Source: CAYUAG01 sp046483025 (GTDB lineage Bacteria; Zhuqueibacterota; QNDG01; CAYUAG01). From it: a stretch of DNA of 43,337 bases. Positions 1-8,672 of this stretch are shown here, piece by piece. The notes beneath the pieces were generated by a model. The model searched no databases and was not told the origin of the DNA. It worked only from the letters and a program-made list of their open reading frames with translations. The DNA lies in assembly GCA_046483025.1 (NCBI GenBank), contig JAWODZ010000099.1:1-43337 (forward strand), read 5' to 3'. Both the position numbers and the translations under genes were made by a program. Every line of letters begins with the position of its first letter. Position 1 is the stretch's first letter.

Positions 1-2
1 AT

Positions 3-1457
3 GATATAAGTGACTGTCCCAAAATGGCAGGTATACAGGTATCGACATCTTCAACAAAACGGTTTTGGCTTCAGGGCCGTACATCTTATAATGAGTTAGG
101 ATTTGGGGTTAATCAAATTACCTGGCAAAGAACAGATGATATTGTCCAAATATATGAACTACCCATGCAGCTTTCTCATTTTTCGTCTCAGGATACCATA
201 CAAATTTTACTTCATGTCAACAACGATGCAGATATGGGATTGGCACTGTACTCTCATATGACAACCTATAAATACGATAACAGAAATACACCTAAAAATT
301 TATCTTTATATGCAGATGATGGTGGTTGCGGTGAAGACGAAGCACTTAACGTGGTTATAAGTAAAAACGTATTCCCTTTTGATGATACCTATGGTCTGGT
401 TGTTTTTTCAAAATCAGACAGTGCATTATTTCCGGAAGATATTCAAATTGATATTTTTCCCCTTAACCAGTCTGTGTATTCATCATCAATCGAGTTACGT
501 CAGGAATCTGCACTTTTTGCAATAAAGGAGACCGAAATTCACTTAAATCAGTTGTCTGCCCAACACGATTTGCTTGCAGCGGTTTTTGATATGAACAATG
601 ATTCTTACTGGTCTGCTTTCGCATTATCTCAAAATGAGTCAGCAATGATGGTTTCTTATGATACTCTCTCAGCTGTTGATTGTCGTTATCCTTTTTTAAA
701 TTTTTTTGTATTTAATTTTGAGCAAATAGAAGAAACAAATATTCCATATTTAAAACTTAAACGTCATTACGGCTCAGGGGGAAGTGTAACTGGTGTGGGA
801 ATACAGGATCAAATATTGCATGTCGGCAATAATGGCCCGTTTACTCTAAATGATAATAATAAATTTAAAATGTGGAAACTTGAAATTCCGGAAGAATATC
901 ACACAGTAAGCACCCTTCAGGTGGACATATCACTGGAAAAGTTCTCAGGGTATGGTGAAAATATTGGATTAATCCCGCTGGATCAGGAAGAAGATATATA
1001 TGTTTTCAGCAGAGGGGATATAGCAAGTATATTAACACTGAGCAATGTATACCGGTATGTAGGAAAAAGTAAAAATTTTTTATTAGTTAGCTGGTTAAAC
1101 CGTTCACAATCAGTGGAATTTTCGCTGAACATTAATTTAACCGCTTTAACAGATATATCCGAAAAAAATCGGACAATTTCAGATTTTGAGTTATTCAACG
1201 CATATCCCAATCCATTTAATTCTTCTGCAACTATTTCCTATAACATTCCAAAATCCTGTGATATCATAATCACATTATTCGATATCAATGGCAGAGAGAT
1301 ACAAAAACTGCGATTTAATAATCAAGCTGCCGGCACTCATAATTTTGTATTAAATGCAGTCAATTCGGATAATGAACCACTTTCCAGCGGGGTATATTTT
1401 GTAGAACTTCAGGCGGAGCATTATAAAGCTATCAAAAAACTGATTTTCATTCGCTGA
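3..1457 (+). CDS. 3' part of a secreted protein with type IX-like C-terminal sorting domain (5' truncated by window edge)
   Basis: The frame is open to the left edge of the window; the first ATG at 24 has no ribosome-binding site and the residues before it (DISDCPK) read on, so this is the C-terminal part of a longer protein. About 380 residues of beta-rich sequence of unknown function are followed by a sorting domain. Counting from the ATG at 24, the hallmark YPNPFN lies near residues 394-399; the domain continues through a DINGREI strand and a SSGVYFVEL strand and ends in a basic KKLIFIR tail. In FCB bacteria this domain directs outer-membrane export by the type IX system and is removed or anchored at the surface. 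The catalytic or binding part must lie upstream of the window. The N-terminal half could be a beta-sandwich appendage of a protease or glycosidase, but I do not recognise it. Confidence 0.8.
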   Translation, partial: DISDCPKMAGIQVSTSSTKRFWLQGRTSYNELGFGVNQITWQRTDDIVQIYELPMQLSHFSSQDTIQILLHVNNDADMGLALYSHMTTYKYDNRNTPKNLSLYADDGGCGEDEALNVVISKNVFPFDDTYGLVVFSKSDSALFPEDIQIDIFPLNQSVYSSSIELRQESALFAIKETEIHLNQLSAQHDLLAAVFDMNNDSYWSAFALSQNESAMMVSYDTLSAVDCRYPFLNFFVFNFEQIEETNIPYLKLKRHYGSGGSVTGVGIQDQILHVGNNGPFTLNDNNKFKMWKLEIPEEYHTVSTLQVDISLEKFSGYGENIGLIPLDQEEDIYVFSRGDIASILTLSNVYRYVGKSKNFLLVSWLNRSQSVEFSLNINLTALTDISEKNRTISDFELFNAYPNPFNSSATISYNIPKSCDIIITLFDINGREIQKLRFNNQAAGTHNFVLNAVNSDNEPLSSGVYFVELQAEHYKAIKKLIFIR

Positions 1458-1580
1458 GTTCGTACTTTTTGAGCTTAACCGGAGAAGAATTTATTACTAT
1501 AATTCTATAATATTTCAGTTTTATTTTATTGATACAGGATATATTGTGTAGACCTCTAGATAGGATAATGTAGTTTTTTC

Positions 1581-1609
1581 TTGACTTGACCATTTCATTT
1601 GACTATATT
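1581..1609 (+). promoter_or_regulatory. Sigma70-type promoter of the toxin-antitoxin operon
   Basis: TTGACT (1581-1586), a 17-base spacer and TATATT (1604-1609) lie 21 bases upstream of the antitoxin start, with a GAGGTG ribosome-binding site at 1619-1624. The hexamers match the housekeeping consensus at 5/6 and 5/6. Antitoxins of the Phd/YefM family usually bind their own promoter, so autorepression at this site is likely but not visible as an obvious operator repeat. Confidence 0.65.
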
Positions 1610-1629
1610 AGAAGAAAAGAGGTGATTAC

Positions 1630-1863
1630 ATGAAGAAAATGGCTATCAGTAAATTTAAAACCCATGCGTTGAAAGTTTTAAATGAAATTACAAAATCCCA
1701 GGAAACGATAGTAATAACTAAAAGAGGAAAGCCGATTGCTCAAGTTGTACCCCATCGGAGACCTGAGATGAAATCTGAACCAGGTAAGCTTGCAGATGCT
1801 TTTGTCTTTGAAAAAGATATAATCACGCCCCTGGGTGAAGAGATCTGGGAAGCAACTAAATGA
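1630..1863 (+). CDS. Phd/YefM-family type II antitoxin
   Basis: A 77-residue protein with the family pattern: an N-terminal AISKFKTHALKVLNEI helix region, then ITKRGKPIAQVVP, the strand-turn-strand that closes the DNA-binding fold of Phd/YefM antitoxins. The C-terminal third (about residues 50-77) is the usual toxin-wrapping tail. The ATG is preceded by a good GAGGTG site. Its stop overlaps the start of the following PIN toxin in an ATGA at 1860-1863, so the two are translationally coupled. By family knowledge the antitoxin neutralises the toxin and represses the operon. The length is normal for the family. Confidence 0.9.
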   Translation: MKKMAISKFKTHALKVLNEITKSQETIVITKRGKPIAQVVPHRRPEMKSEPGKLADAFVFEKDIITPLGEEIWEATK

Positions 1864-2258
1864 AATATTTATTTGATACCCATACCTGGATTTGGTGGAA
1901 TATGCATCCTCAAAATTTGTCCCGGAAAGTATTGAGACTTATACAAGAAGAAGACAGTTATGATGACCTTCTTTTATCTGCTATTTCTCCTTGGGAATTC
2001 AGTAAACTTTTAGAGAAAGGGAGAATAGGTATTTCCTGCAACCCTGAAGAATGGATCAATAAAGCCTTGGAAATTCCAAAGCTCAGATTTGTCCAGTTTA
2101 CCCCCACCATAGCTTATCGCTCAACAGTACTTCCACAGCCTTTTCACGAAGATCCGGCAGATCAAATAATTGTTGCTACTGCCCGGGAAGAAAATGCCTC
2201 AATTCTTACCAAAGATGAAAGAATTTTAAACTATCCATTTGTTCAAAGTCTTTGGTGA
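1860..2258 (+). CDS. PIN-domain (VapC-like) ribonuclease toxin
   Basis: A 132-residue PIN-domain protein. The acidic metal-binding residues are all present: D6 in LFDTHTWIWW, E46 in SAISPWEFSKL, and D98/D101 in FHEDPADQIIVATA, followed by ILTKDERI. PIN toxins are Mg2+-dependent endoribonucleases that typically cut initiator tRNA or rRNA loops; the target here cannot be read from sequence. The DTHxWxWW and HEDPADxxIxATA signatures fit the subgroup usually paired with Phd-type rather than VapB-type antitoxins, in agreement with the upstream gene. The ATG lies inside the antitoxin stop (ATGA), indicating coupled translation. It looks intact. Confidence 0.9.
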   Translation: MKYLFDTHTWIWWNMHPQNLSRKVLRLIQEEDSYDDLLLSAISPWEFSKLLEKGRIGISCNPEEWINKALEIPKLRFVQFTPTIAYRSTVLPQPFHEDPADQIIVATAREENASILTKDERILNYPFVQSLW

Positions 2259-2334
2259 AATAATATATTTTAACCAAGAAAATTGAGTTCTCTGATCATC
2301 GAATTTCTTTAATTATAAAAAGGAGGTTAAGAAA

Positions 2335-3297
2335 ATGAGAAAGATTTTATTAGTGTTTATTACAGTGTTATTATCTGTCAACGTCTATTCACAACGGGAG
2401 GAAAAAGACCATCCGGCTTTATCACGATATAAGGGAGCTGAAATTGTTGCTTATCAGCAACAGGATTATGTTCCTTATGTTTTGCCTTTAGGCAACCAGG
2501 AAGAAAGAGATGGAGAATTCAGAGGTAAACGCTGGTATTTTTCAGACTATATTGATCTGGAAGGCAAGCTGACACGTATACAGTATCGGGTGCCCATGGA
2601 AGAGGGAATCTACAAAGTATTCAAAAACTATGAAAATGCTTTGAAGAATGCCGGCTATCAGATTTTATTTACCACATCGGAAAAAGAAAGCAGCTATCCG
2701 TTCTGGAATGAAGATGTTTATCATCATGAATGGGGAATCAATCCAATAAGAAGTGAAGACTTTGTAGATCCTTTCGGACGGGAAGGCTTCAGATTTATAA
2801 CTGCTAAAGGCAATTATAAAGGTAATAATCTTTATTTTGCTATATTCATTAACAATTATCATGAGTATATTTACATAACCCAGGATGTTATTGAGATCAA
2901 TCCCATGGAGAGCGGTCTGGTCACGGCAAAGAAGATCGAGGACAATATTGAACTCAGCGGTTTTGTGTCTATCTATGGTATTCATTTTGATACAGGCAAG
3001 TGGAATATCAAAAAAGAATCTGAACCTGCTTTAAAAGAAATTGCTGACTTTCTGAAAGATCATCCGGAAAACAAGTACTATATTGTGGGGCATACAGATA
3101 ATGTCGGGGATTTTTCTTTTAATAAGACCTTGTCGGAAAAGAGAGCACATGCAGTTATGAATGCGTTGATCACATACTATGGGATAAATGAACAACAACT
3201 GAAGGCATATGGGGTAGCTTCATTATCTCCTGTTACCTCAAATGCTACAGATACCGGAAAAGCACGAAACAGAAGAGTTGAGATAGTTGAACAATAG
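2335..3297 (+). CDS. OmpA-family envelope protein with a DUF4892-like N-terminal region
   Basis: 320 residues. A signal peptide (about 1-20, ending NVYSQ) leads into an extracytoplasmic domain of about 190 residues that resembles the DUF4892 type known to precede OmpA domains in some proteobacteria; this is from memory of the family and not tested. Residues about 215-318 are an OmpA/MotB peptidoglycan-binding domain: IHFDTGKWNIK, then VGHTDNVG with D255, and KARNRRVEI with R313/R314, the pair that contacts diaminopimelate. The protein thus tethers an envelope module to peptidoglycan. A strong AGGAGG lies seven bases before the start, and a clear intrinsic terminator follows, so it is probably monocistronic. 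Confidence 0.8.
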   Translation: MRKILLVFITVLLSVNVYSQREEKDHPALSRYKGAEIVAYQQQDYVPYVLPLGNQEERDGEFRGKRWYFSDYIDLEGKLTRIQYRVPMEEGIYKVFKNYENALKNAGYQILFTTSEKESSYPFWNEDVYHHEWGINPIRSEDFVDPFGREGFRFITAKGNYKGNNLYFAIFINNYHEYIYITQDVIEINPMESGLVTAKKIEDNIELSGFVSIYGIHFDTGKWNIKKESEPALKEIADFLKDHPENKYYIVGHTDNVGDFSFNKTLSEKRAHAVMNALITYYGINEQQLKAYGVASLSPVTSNATDTGKARNRRVEIVEQ

Positions 3298-3372
3298 TAA
3301 CTTACCGCCTTGGTCTAACGCAAAGCATGGAGACGAGGCAGGAAAGGAGTTTGATTTCAGATTAACGATTAA

Positions 3373-3418
3373 CGATGTATGATTTTAGAAGTAAGAAATC
3401 ATACATCGATTTTTTTTT
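3373..3418 (+). terminator. Intrinsic terminator after the OmpA-family gene
   Basis: A perfect 13-base-pair stem (3373-3385 with 3396-3408), a 10-base loop and a run of eight T residues at 3411-3418. The stem is preceded by two short direct repeats of ATTAACG. This ends transcription of the OmpA-family gene before the SGNH gene. Confidence 0.85.
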
Positions 3419-3487
3419 ATTGTGTTTTTCTATAATTATTTACTATATTACTTAATATCATAATATAATAGAAAATAAAGAAATGTT

Positions 3488-4459
3488 ATGTTATTATTGA
3501 AAAAAAATCTGACCTTTTTTACTATTATATATATTACTGTCATTATTTTATATGCAGGTTCATGCCGGAATGACAAAACAGATATCCCAAATTTAATTAA
3601 ACATACCGAAAGTCTTGAACGGAAAGAAAAAGGCCGGATCATTCTTACCATTGGTGATTCTAACGGGGTGGTCAACGGAGGCTGGCCTGCGGCACTTCAG
3701 ACTGTATTAAAAAAAGACAGTGTTATAAATAACTCAGAAGGCGGCCGGACAATAGGTTTTGATAATTGCGGTAATCCCAACTGGAATGCCATAAGAAATA
3801 TTGAATCATATTTAAAAGAGGCAGTAGAAAAGAGTTGTCATAAACCCATAGACGAAGTCATCATATTATTAGGCACAAATGACAGCAAAGCCTGTTTCGA
3901 AGACAGAAAAGATGAGGTTATACCTAATTTGATTACATTAATTACCCAAATCCGAAGTTTCGATAATTGTGGTTCATTACCACCGCATATTACTCTTGTA
4001 ACCCCACCTCCCTACGGACCTGATTCAATGGTGGCGAAAAAAGCCCTTGGAGGTGATAAACGTGTTTGTTTACTTGTTCCTCAATATCGTGAGGTTGCGC
4101 TTAAATATGATTGTGCTTATGTCAATATTTATCCATTAATCAAACCGATATTTGATGAAGTGGTCATGGATCATGTGCATTTGACCCGGGAAGGGCATAA
4201 AATCGTGGCAGATGCTATTGCTTCGGTTTTAAATGACTGGGAAGCTCCGGAACCGCCTTCAGATATCGGATACGAGAATAATTTTCTTACCTGGGATCCC
4301 TCAGAAAGCAATGATGTTATTGGTTATGAGGTGATCAGAAAAAACAGGATTATAAGAGCTGCTACCAGGAACAGAGTCAGGCTTCCTTCAGAAATCACTG
4401 ATATTTCCGTCCGTGCTCGGGACGGTTATGGAAATGTAAGTGTTGCGGTTACGCTTTAG
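3488..4459 (+). CDS. SGNH/GDSL-family esterase lipoprotein with C-terminal Fn3-like domain
   Basis: 323 residues. A hydrophobic leader ends in YAGSC with C26, a plausible lipobox, so the protein is probably lipid-anchored. The SGNH hydrolase blocks are in order: GDSN with nucleophile S58 (56-59), a Gly in block II (SEGGRT, 83-88), GTND (129-132, oxyanion Asn), and DHVHLT with D228/H231. Members are carbohydrate or lipid esterases, often deacetylating polysaccharides. Residues about 255-323 (WDPSESNDVIGYEVIRKN ... VRARDGYGNVS) read as a fibronectin type III-like module. The ribosome-binding site is weak. Its neighbour is a GH88/105-like hydrolase, so a role in polysaccharide processing is reasonable, but the substrate is unknown. 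Confidence 0.8.
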   Translation: MLLLKKNLTFFTIIYITVIILYAGSCRNDKTDIPNLIKHTESLERKEKGRIILTIGDSNGVVNGGWPAALQTVLKKDSVINNSEGGRTIGFDNCGNPNWNAIRNIESYLKEAVEKSCHKPIDEVIILLGTNDSKACFEDRKDEVIPNLITLITQIRSFDNCGSLPPHITLVTPPPYGPDSMVAKKALGGDKRVCLLVPQYREVALKYDCAYVNIYPLIKPIFDEVVMDHVHLTREGHKIVADAIASVLNDWEAPEPPSDIGYENNFLTWDPSESNDVIGYEVIRKNRIIRAATRNRVRLPSEITDISVRARDGYGNVSVAVTL

Positions 4460-4681
4460 AATAAACTGAATTTCTTCTCAGGAGAGTTTATATAATACAG
4501 GTCAACTTTTTCGGAATGTTATAATAATTATAGTCAGGATATATTGGTTTATAAAAATTGTCGGTTTTTATTTAAACATAGATTGAAAATATAATGATTT
4601 TTTATAGTGAAATCAGTTTAGTGAGACTGCATCATTTGTTCTTATACAATAGCAATCAGGTATTAATATAGGAGAATTATT

Positions 4682-5743
4682 ATGAAACGCAGAAATTTTC
4701 TTAAGAAATCGTCATTATTTGGAGCAATTCTATTGCCGATATTACAGTTACCTTCCAAACATTCAAATTCGGACAACCAAATACCTGTTAACAGTGATAA
4801 ACTGACAAAAGTGAAGCAGGCTATGCTGAGCATGCAAAGAGCTTCCTGGGAACAGGGGGTGGCAGCCCAGGCTTTTCTTGAATTAGGTGATGAAAATATG
4901 GTATGTTTAATGGCTAAAGAAGCAGCTTTACGTCAGACAGAAGATGGCAGACTGTCGGTAGTATACGTTGATAACGGTGTTACCGATCCTGCTGCATCCG
5001 GTGAAGCTGTGCTTTTTGCTGCCCAGTATCTTGAGGATGTAGATTTAAAGAAAGCTGCTGATAAAATGTTAGAGTACTTGTTAGATAAAGCTCCTAAAAC
5101 AGAATCCGGAATTCTTTACCACACATTAGATAAACCGGAAATATGGATTGATTCCATGTATATGGCTCCGCCTTTTCTGGCAGCTGCAGGTCATTTTAAT
5201 GAGGCTTTAAAACAAATCAAAGGAGTAAGGAGTTATCTCTGGAATACAACATATAAGCTTTTTTCACATCGATGGTCCGATAAGAAAAAGGGTTTTGTAA
5301 ATAAAAATTTTTGGGGAGTAGGAAATGGCTGGGCAATAACAGGTATGAGTAGAGTGTTAAAGAAATTACCGTCCACTATGAAGTCGGAAAAAGAACTGCT
5401 TATTCATTATATTAAAGAAACTTTAGATGGCTGTATCCAGCATATCAGGCCTGATTATTTATTTCATAATGTAATTGACGATAAAGCAACTTTTGTAGAA
5501 ACAAATTTATCCCAAATGGTTGCTTATACAATATTCAGAGGTGTTGCTGATAAATGGTTGGATAAGTCTTATTTAATCTATGCTGATAATATGCGTAAGG
5601 CAGCTCATAAAAAAGTAAATTCATTTGGATATGTTCAGGATGTTTGCGGTGCACCTTTTTTTAATAGCCCGGGTCGGGCTACTGAAGGCCAAGCTTTCTT
5701 TTTATTAATGGAAGCAGCTTATAAAGATTTTGTGGAAATTTAG
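4682..5743 (+). CDS. GH88/GH105-family unsaturated glucuronyl/rhamnogalacturonyl hydrolase-like protein with Tat-type leader
   Basis: 353 residues starting MKRRNFLKKSS, a twin-arginine (RRxFLK) export signal followed by a hydrophobic stretch to about residue 22. The mature part has the (alpha/alpha)6-barrel signatures of YteR-like hydrolases: WIDSMYMAPPFLA with D157, matching the conserved catalytic Asp region, WGVGNGWAITGM (211-221), and a C-terminal SPGRATEGQAFFLL. These enzymes remove the 4,5-unsaturated uronic acid left by polysaccharide lyases. An AGGAG site precedes the ATG. The following gene also carries a Tat-like leader, suggesting both products act outside the cytoplasm. Substrate is not deducible; no polysaccharide lyase is in the window. 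Confidence 0.8.
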   Translation: MKRRNFLKKSSLFGAILLPILQLPSKHSNSDNQIPVNSDKLTKVKQAMLSMQRASWEQGVAAQAFLELGDENMVCLMAKEAALRQTEDGRLSVVYVDNGVTDPAASGEAVLFAAQYLEDVDLKKAADKMLEYLLDKAPKTESGILYHTLDKPEIWIDSMYMAPPFLAAAGHFNEALKQIKGVRSYLWNTTYKLFSHRWSDKKKGFVNKNFWGVGNGWAITGMSRVLKKLPSTMKSEKELLIHYIKETLDGCIQHIRPDYLFHNVIDDKATFVETNLSQMVAYTIFRGVADKWLDKSYLIYADNMRKAAHKKVNSFGYVQDVCGAPFFNSPGRATEGQAFFLLMEAAYKDFVEI

Positions 5744-5879
5744 ATTTGGATGAAAAAAAGAAGCTATAAAGGTGAGGTAATTAAATTTACCTAAGAGAAG
5801 ACTAACATTAATTTTAAATTATTTAAAATAATTATATAAATTTTTCCCATTATAAAAGAATAAAAAGGAAAACTAAGTT

Positions 5880-6818
5880 ATGTCAAAAGAAAAAAAGTCT
5901 TCAATTACCCGAAAAGAATTTTTGAAACAGTCAGCCGGGATAGTGGCTACCGGATTGATAGGGACAAACACGTCATCCTTATTGGGAATGAGAAAAATAA
6001 TAAAAGATAATAATTCTGAATTGCGCATACTGGGCAGAACAGGCATTAAGGTATCTCCTCTGTGCTATGGAGCCTCCCGGACCATGGAACCGGCATTGGT
6101 CCATGCTGCCCTGGATAAGGGAATAAATTTTATTGACACAGGGCGAAGTTATTCTAACGGTGAAAATGAAATCATGCTGGGGAAAGCATTGAAAGGAATG
6201 AGAAAGGATCTGGTTATACAGTCAAAAGCACGGGTGCGAATAAGTAAAGAGGAGGAAAAATTAAATACCAAATCTATACGGGATAAAATTTTCACCATGC
6301 TCACCACATCTCTTAATGAAAGCCTCAACGCTCTTCAGACTGACTATATTGACATATTATTGCTCCACGGTATTCAATCTCCTGATATTCTTTTTAATGA
6401 GGCAGTGATAGAATTTTTCCAGAATGTAAAAAAATCCGGAAAAATAAGAGCATGCGGTTTTTCCTCACATTCCAATCAGGTTGCTGTGTTAAAAAATGCC
6501 AATAAAAATTCGTTCTATGATGTATTTATGGTACCTTATAATCATAAAGGATCCTTTATTCATTCCTTAAGCGGACGATACAGTGAATGGGATCAGCCGG
6601 CAGTGGAGAAAGAACTGAAAAAAGCCGCAGATCAGAACTGCGGAATTGTTGCTATGAAGACCTGTTCTGCAGGATCGTATGCACCTGATCCTGATACAAA
6701 ACCATCCTATACACATGCCCTTAAATGCGTCATTGAGCATCCATTTATCCACAGTGCAGCTGTAGCTATGGCAAATTTTAATGAGATTGAAGAAGATATT
6801 CAGGCAATGTATGAATAA
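5880..6818 (+). CDS. Aldo/keto reductase with Tat-like leader, short C-terminus
   Basis: 312 residues. The N-terminus (TRKEFLKQSAGIVATGLIG) is a Tat-like leader with RK instead of RR. The TIM-barrel NADPH-dependent reductase motifs follow: GRTGIKVSPLCYG (52-64), and the catalytic tetrad D86, Y91, K116, H163 in NFIDTGRSY, QSKAR and LLLHG. It resembles the subgroup of exported aldo/keto reductases that normally continue into a C-terminal cysteine-rich [4Fe-4S] region. Here the protein stops just after the last barrel helix (NFNEIEEDIQAMYE), with no cysteine cluster in any downstream frame that I can see. It may be a naturally short form or a truncated one. The substrate is unknown. Confidence 0.8.
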   Translation: MSKEKKSSITRKEFLKQSAGIVATGLIGTNTSSLLGMRKIIKDNNSELRILGRTGIKVSPLCYGASRTMEPALVHAALDKGINFIDTGRSYSNGENEIMLGKALKGMRKDLVIQSKARVRISKEEEKLNTKSIRDKIFTMLTTSLNESLNALQTDYIDILLLHGIQSPDILFNEAVIEFFQNVKKSGKIRACGFSSHSNQVAVLKNANKNSFYDVFMVPYNHKGSFIHSLSGRYSEWDQPAVEKELKKAADQNCGIVAMKTCSAGSYAPDPDTKPSYTHALKCVIEHPFIHSAAVAMANFNEIEEDIQAMYE

Positions 6819-6995
6819 ATTGAGCTTTTAAACTGAATTTCATTTAACAGTGTGAAAACTATACATTATTAAGAGAGTCAATTTTTTCAATGTCAGTTCT
6901 GTATTGATTATTATATTTTCAAAAAATTATTTTATAAAAGAATCTGAATAAGGTAAAATAAATCATAAAAATAATAACAAAACAAAAGGTAAAGT

Positions 6996-7691
6996 ATGAA
7001 AAGAGTCATCAATGGTCCAGAAACAAAAGAGGGATTACCCACACTCTTGGAAGGATATTTATATGGATTAGGGGAGGTGTGTCATAATCTATTCGGTCCT
7101 GAGGGAGAAGTTGCCATGTATTCAGCCATTGGCAGTTATTTCTTGAATTATCTGAAGCGGAAAATGGGAATTGAATTTTTAGACCATGATCCCTGGGAAC
7201 AATACTGTCATATTGTGGCAGTATTTACCTCTTATGGTTTCTATGCTCATGTTGAATTAGAAAAAAGAGATGATAATGTTTACTGGATGCTGGAGTCAGA
7301 TCAATATGCCGGGGGAGTCTGGGAAGAACAGGGGGCCTGGGAAAGAGGTACACCACCCTGTCCCTTATGGTCAATTATTTTGTATTCCTTATCCCGAATC
7401 AATTACACCATAGTGCTGGATTCCGTGACTTATAATGAAAAGTATAATGGATTTGAGAGTACTTTCCATTTTGAGAAAATTGAAGACAAAGATAAAGATG
7501 TTCTGAATCGAGCAAAAAAGGAAATCAGATCTGCTATTATTCCCATCTGTGGAGGTTGTAAAAAAATACGTGACGACAAGGGTAATTGGGTGAATATCGA
7601 AACCTATTTTACAGAGAATTTTGAGGCAAAATTTTCTCATGGTTTATGCCCTGAATGTTCTAAGAAATATTTTTCTAAACTGGATAATTAA
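6996..7691 (+). CDS. Putative sensor protein with C-terminal four-cysteine (CxxC...CxxC) module
   Basis: 231 residues, cytoplasmic (no signal or membrane segment). The N-terminal 150 residues form a compact aromatic-rich domain that looks like a small-ligand sensor (4-vinyl-reductase/NO-binding style) but I cannot assign it to a family. The C-terminal 50 residues are a recognisable signalling appendage: ICGGCKKIRDDKGNW (C185, C188), then SHGLCPECSKKYF (C218, C221). This short module is common at the end of PAS proteins, response regulators and histidine kinases in many phyla and probably binds zinc. Here it sits on a stand-alone sensor domain with no kinase or receiver. An AAAGGT site precedes the ATG. 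No partner gene is obvious. Confidence 0.6.
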   Translation: MKRVINGPETKEGLPTLLEGYLYGLGEVCHNLFGPEGEVAMYSAIGSYFLNYLKRKMGIEFLDHDPWEQYCHIVAVFTSYGFYAHVELEKRDDNVYWMLESDQYAGGVWEEQGAWERGTPPCPLWSIILYSLSRINYTIVLDSVTYNEKYNGFESTFHFEKIEDKDKDVLNRAKKEIRSAIIPICGGCKKIRDDKGNWVNIETYFTENFEAKFSHGLCPECSKKYFSKLDN

Positions 7692-7820
7692 TTATTCAGA
7701 TGAGAGTAAATAATTGTTGTTCTTTTTGAGATTGTATTTCTGATCATTCAGTAAAATTTAATGCTTAATTTTTTGGATTATGAAAAAGTTTTTTAAACCA
7801 TAGATAACTGAGGAGGAACA

Positions 7821-8582
7821 ATGGACACTATTCACCTGAAAGACATGAACTGGCCGGATATTCAGGCTGCTGTCAAACAGGGATACACTACCGTTGTTTT
7901 TGGCATCGGATCCACTGAGCAGCACGGCCCTCACCTGCCTCTAAAAACAGATGCTGCTTTGGCGGATGAAATGGTTTTCAGGGTAGCGAGCAGATTGGGT
8001 AATACCCTTATTGCTCCTACAATCCGGGTTGGTTGTTCCGAGCATCATTTGGCTTTTGCGGGTTCTATCTCCCTGAAATCTTCTACTCTGGAGGCTGTAC
8101 TGAAGGATTATGTGCACAGTCTGCAGAAACATGGATTCAAGACCATTATTCTGATTCCTACTCATGGTGGGAATTTTTCAACTGTACAGAAAGTTGTTCA
8201 AATATTACAGAAAAAGTATGCGGATAGATATATAATCGGTATTACAGATCTCTTTGGTTTTATCGAACCTGCCTATAAAATTGCAGAAGAAGCTGATTTG
8301 ACCCGAGAAGAAGCAGGTGCGCATGCTGGTGAATCAGAAACTTCCATGATGATGGTTATCCACTCTCATCTGGTTAAAAAGGAAAGATTTGAACCTGGAT
8401 ATATTGGTCCAACCGGTCAGAAAGAAGTAGAGTTGATTTTAGAGAAGGGCATGACAGCTTTAACTGCGAATGGTATTTTAGGCAATCCTGAAAACGCTAA
8501 TCCGGAAAGAGGCGAAAAATATCTTCAGGGAATAGTCGATTATTTTATTTCGGAAATTAAAAATCAAATAAAATCAAACTAA
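7821..8582 (+). CDS. Creatininase-family amidohydrolase
   Basis: 253 residues, the usual length for the family. Metal ligands are in place: E33 and H35 in GSTEQHGPHLPL, D44 in KTD, H115 in PTHGGN, and E171 in AHAGESETS. Family members hydrolyse cyclic or linear amide bonds (creatinine, and in MftE-type and FAPy-type relatives other substrates), so the true substrate is open. A strong GAGGAGG precedes the ATG. The upstream and downstream genes are not members of a known creatinine or mycofactocin pathway, and no radical-SAM or precursor-peptide gene is nearby, which argues against mycofactocin. Confidence 0.85.
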   Translation: MDTIHLKDMNWPDIQAAVKQGYTTVVFGIGSTEQHGPHLPLKTDAALADEMVFRVASRLGNTLIAPTIRVGCSEHHLAFAGSISLKSSTLEAVLKDYVHSLQKHGFKTIILIPTHGGNFSTVQKVVQILQKKYADRYIIGITDLFGFIEPAYKIAEEADLTREEAGAHAGESETSMMMVIHSHLVKKERFEPGYIGPTGQKEVELILEKGMTALTANGILGNPENANPERGEKYLQGIVDYFISEIKNQIKSN

Positions 8583-8672
8583 CAAATACATTACCTGATC
8601 TTGGATGAATTTCTAATTAGACTTATTTTTTTTAAATTTTATGAATCGATCTCAAAAAATTAGGAGGAAGAA

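Noticed and set aside
4466..4494. Possible terminator after the SGNH gene (ATAAACT...AGTTTAT)
   Set aside because: Only a seven-base AT-rich stem without a T-run; not convincing.
5770..5795. Small palindrome AGGTAA...TTACCT between the GH88/105-like gene and the reductase
   Set aside because: Six-base arms are expected by chance in DNA of this composition and it lacks a tail or a link to a promoter.
7821..8582. Mycofactocin-system MftE
   Set aside because: The creatininase fold would fit, but no mycofactocin precursor, radical-SAM or glycosyltransferase gene is nearby.
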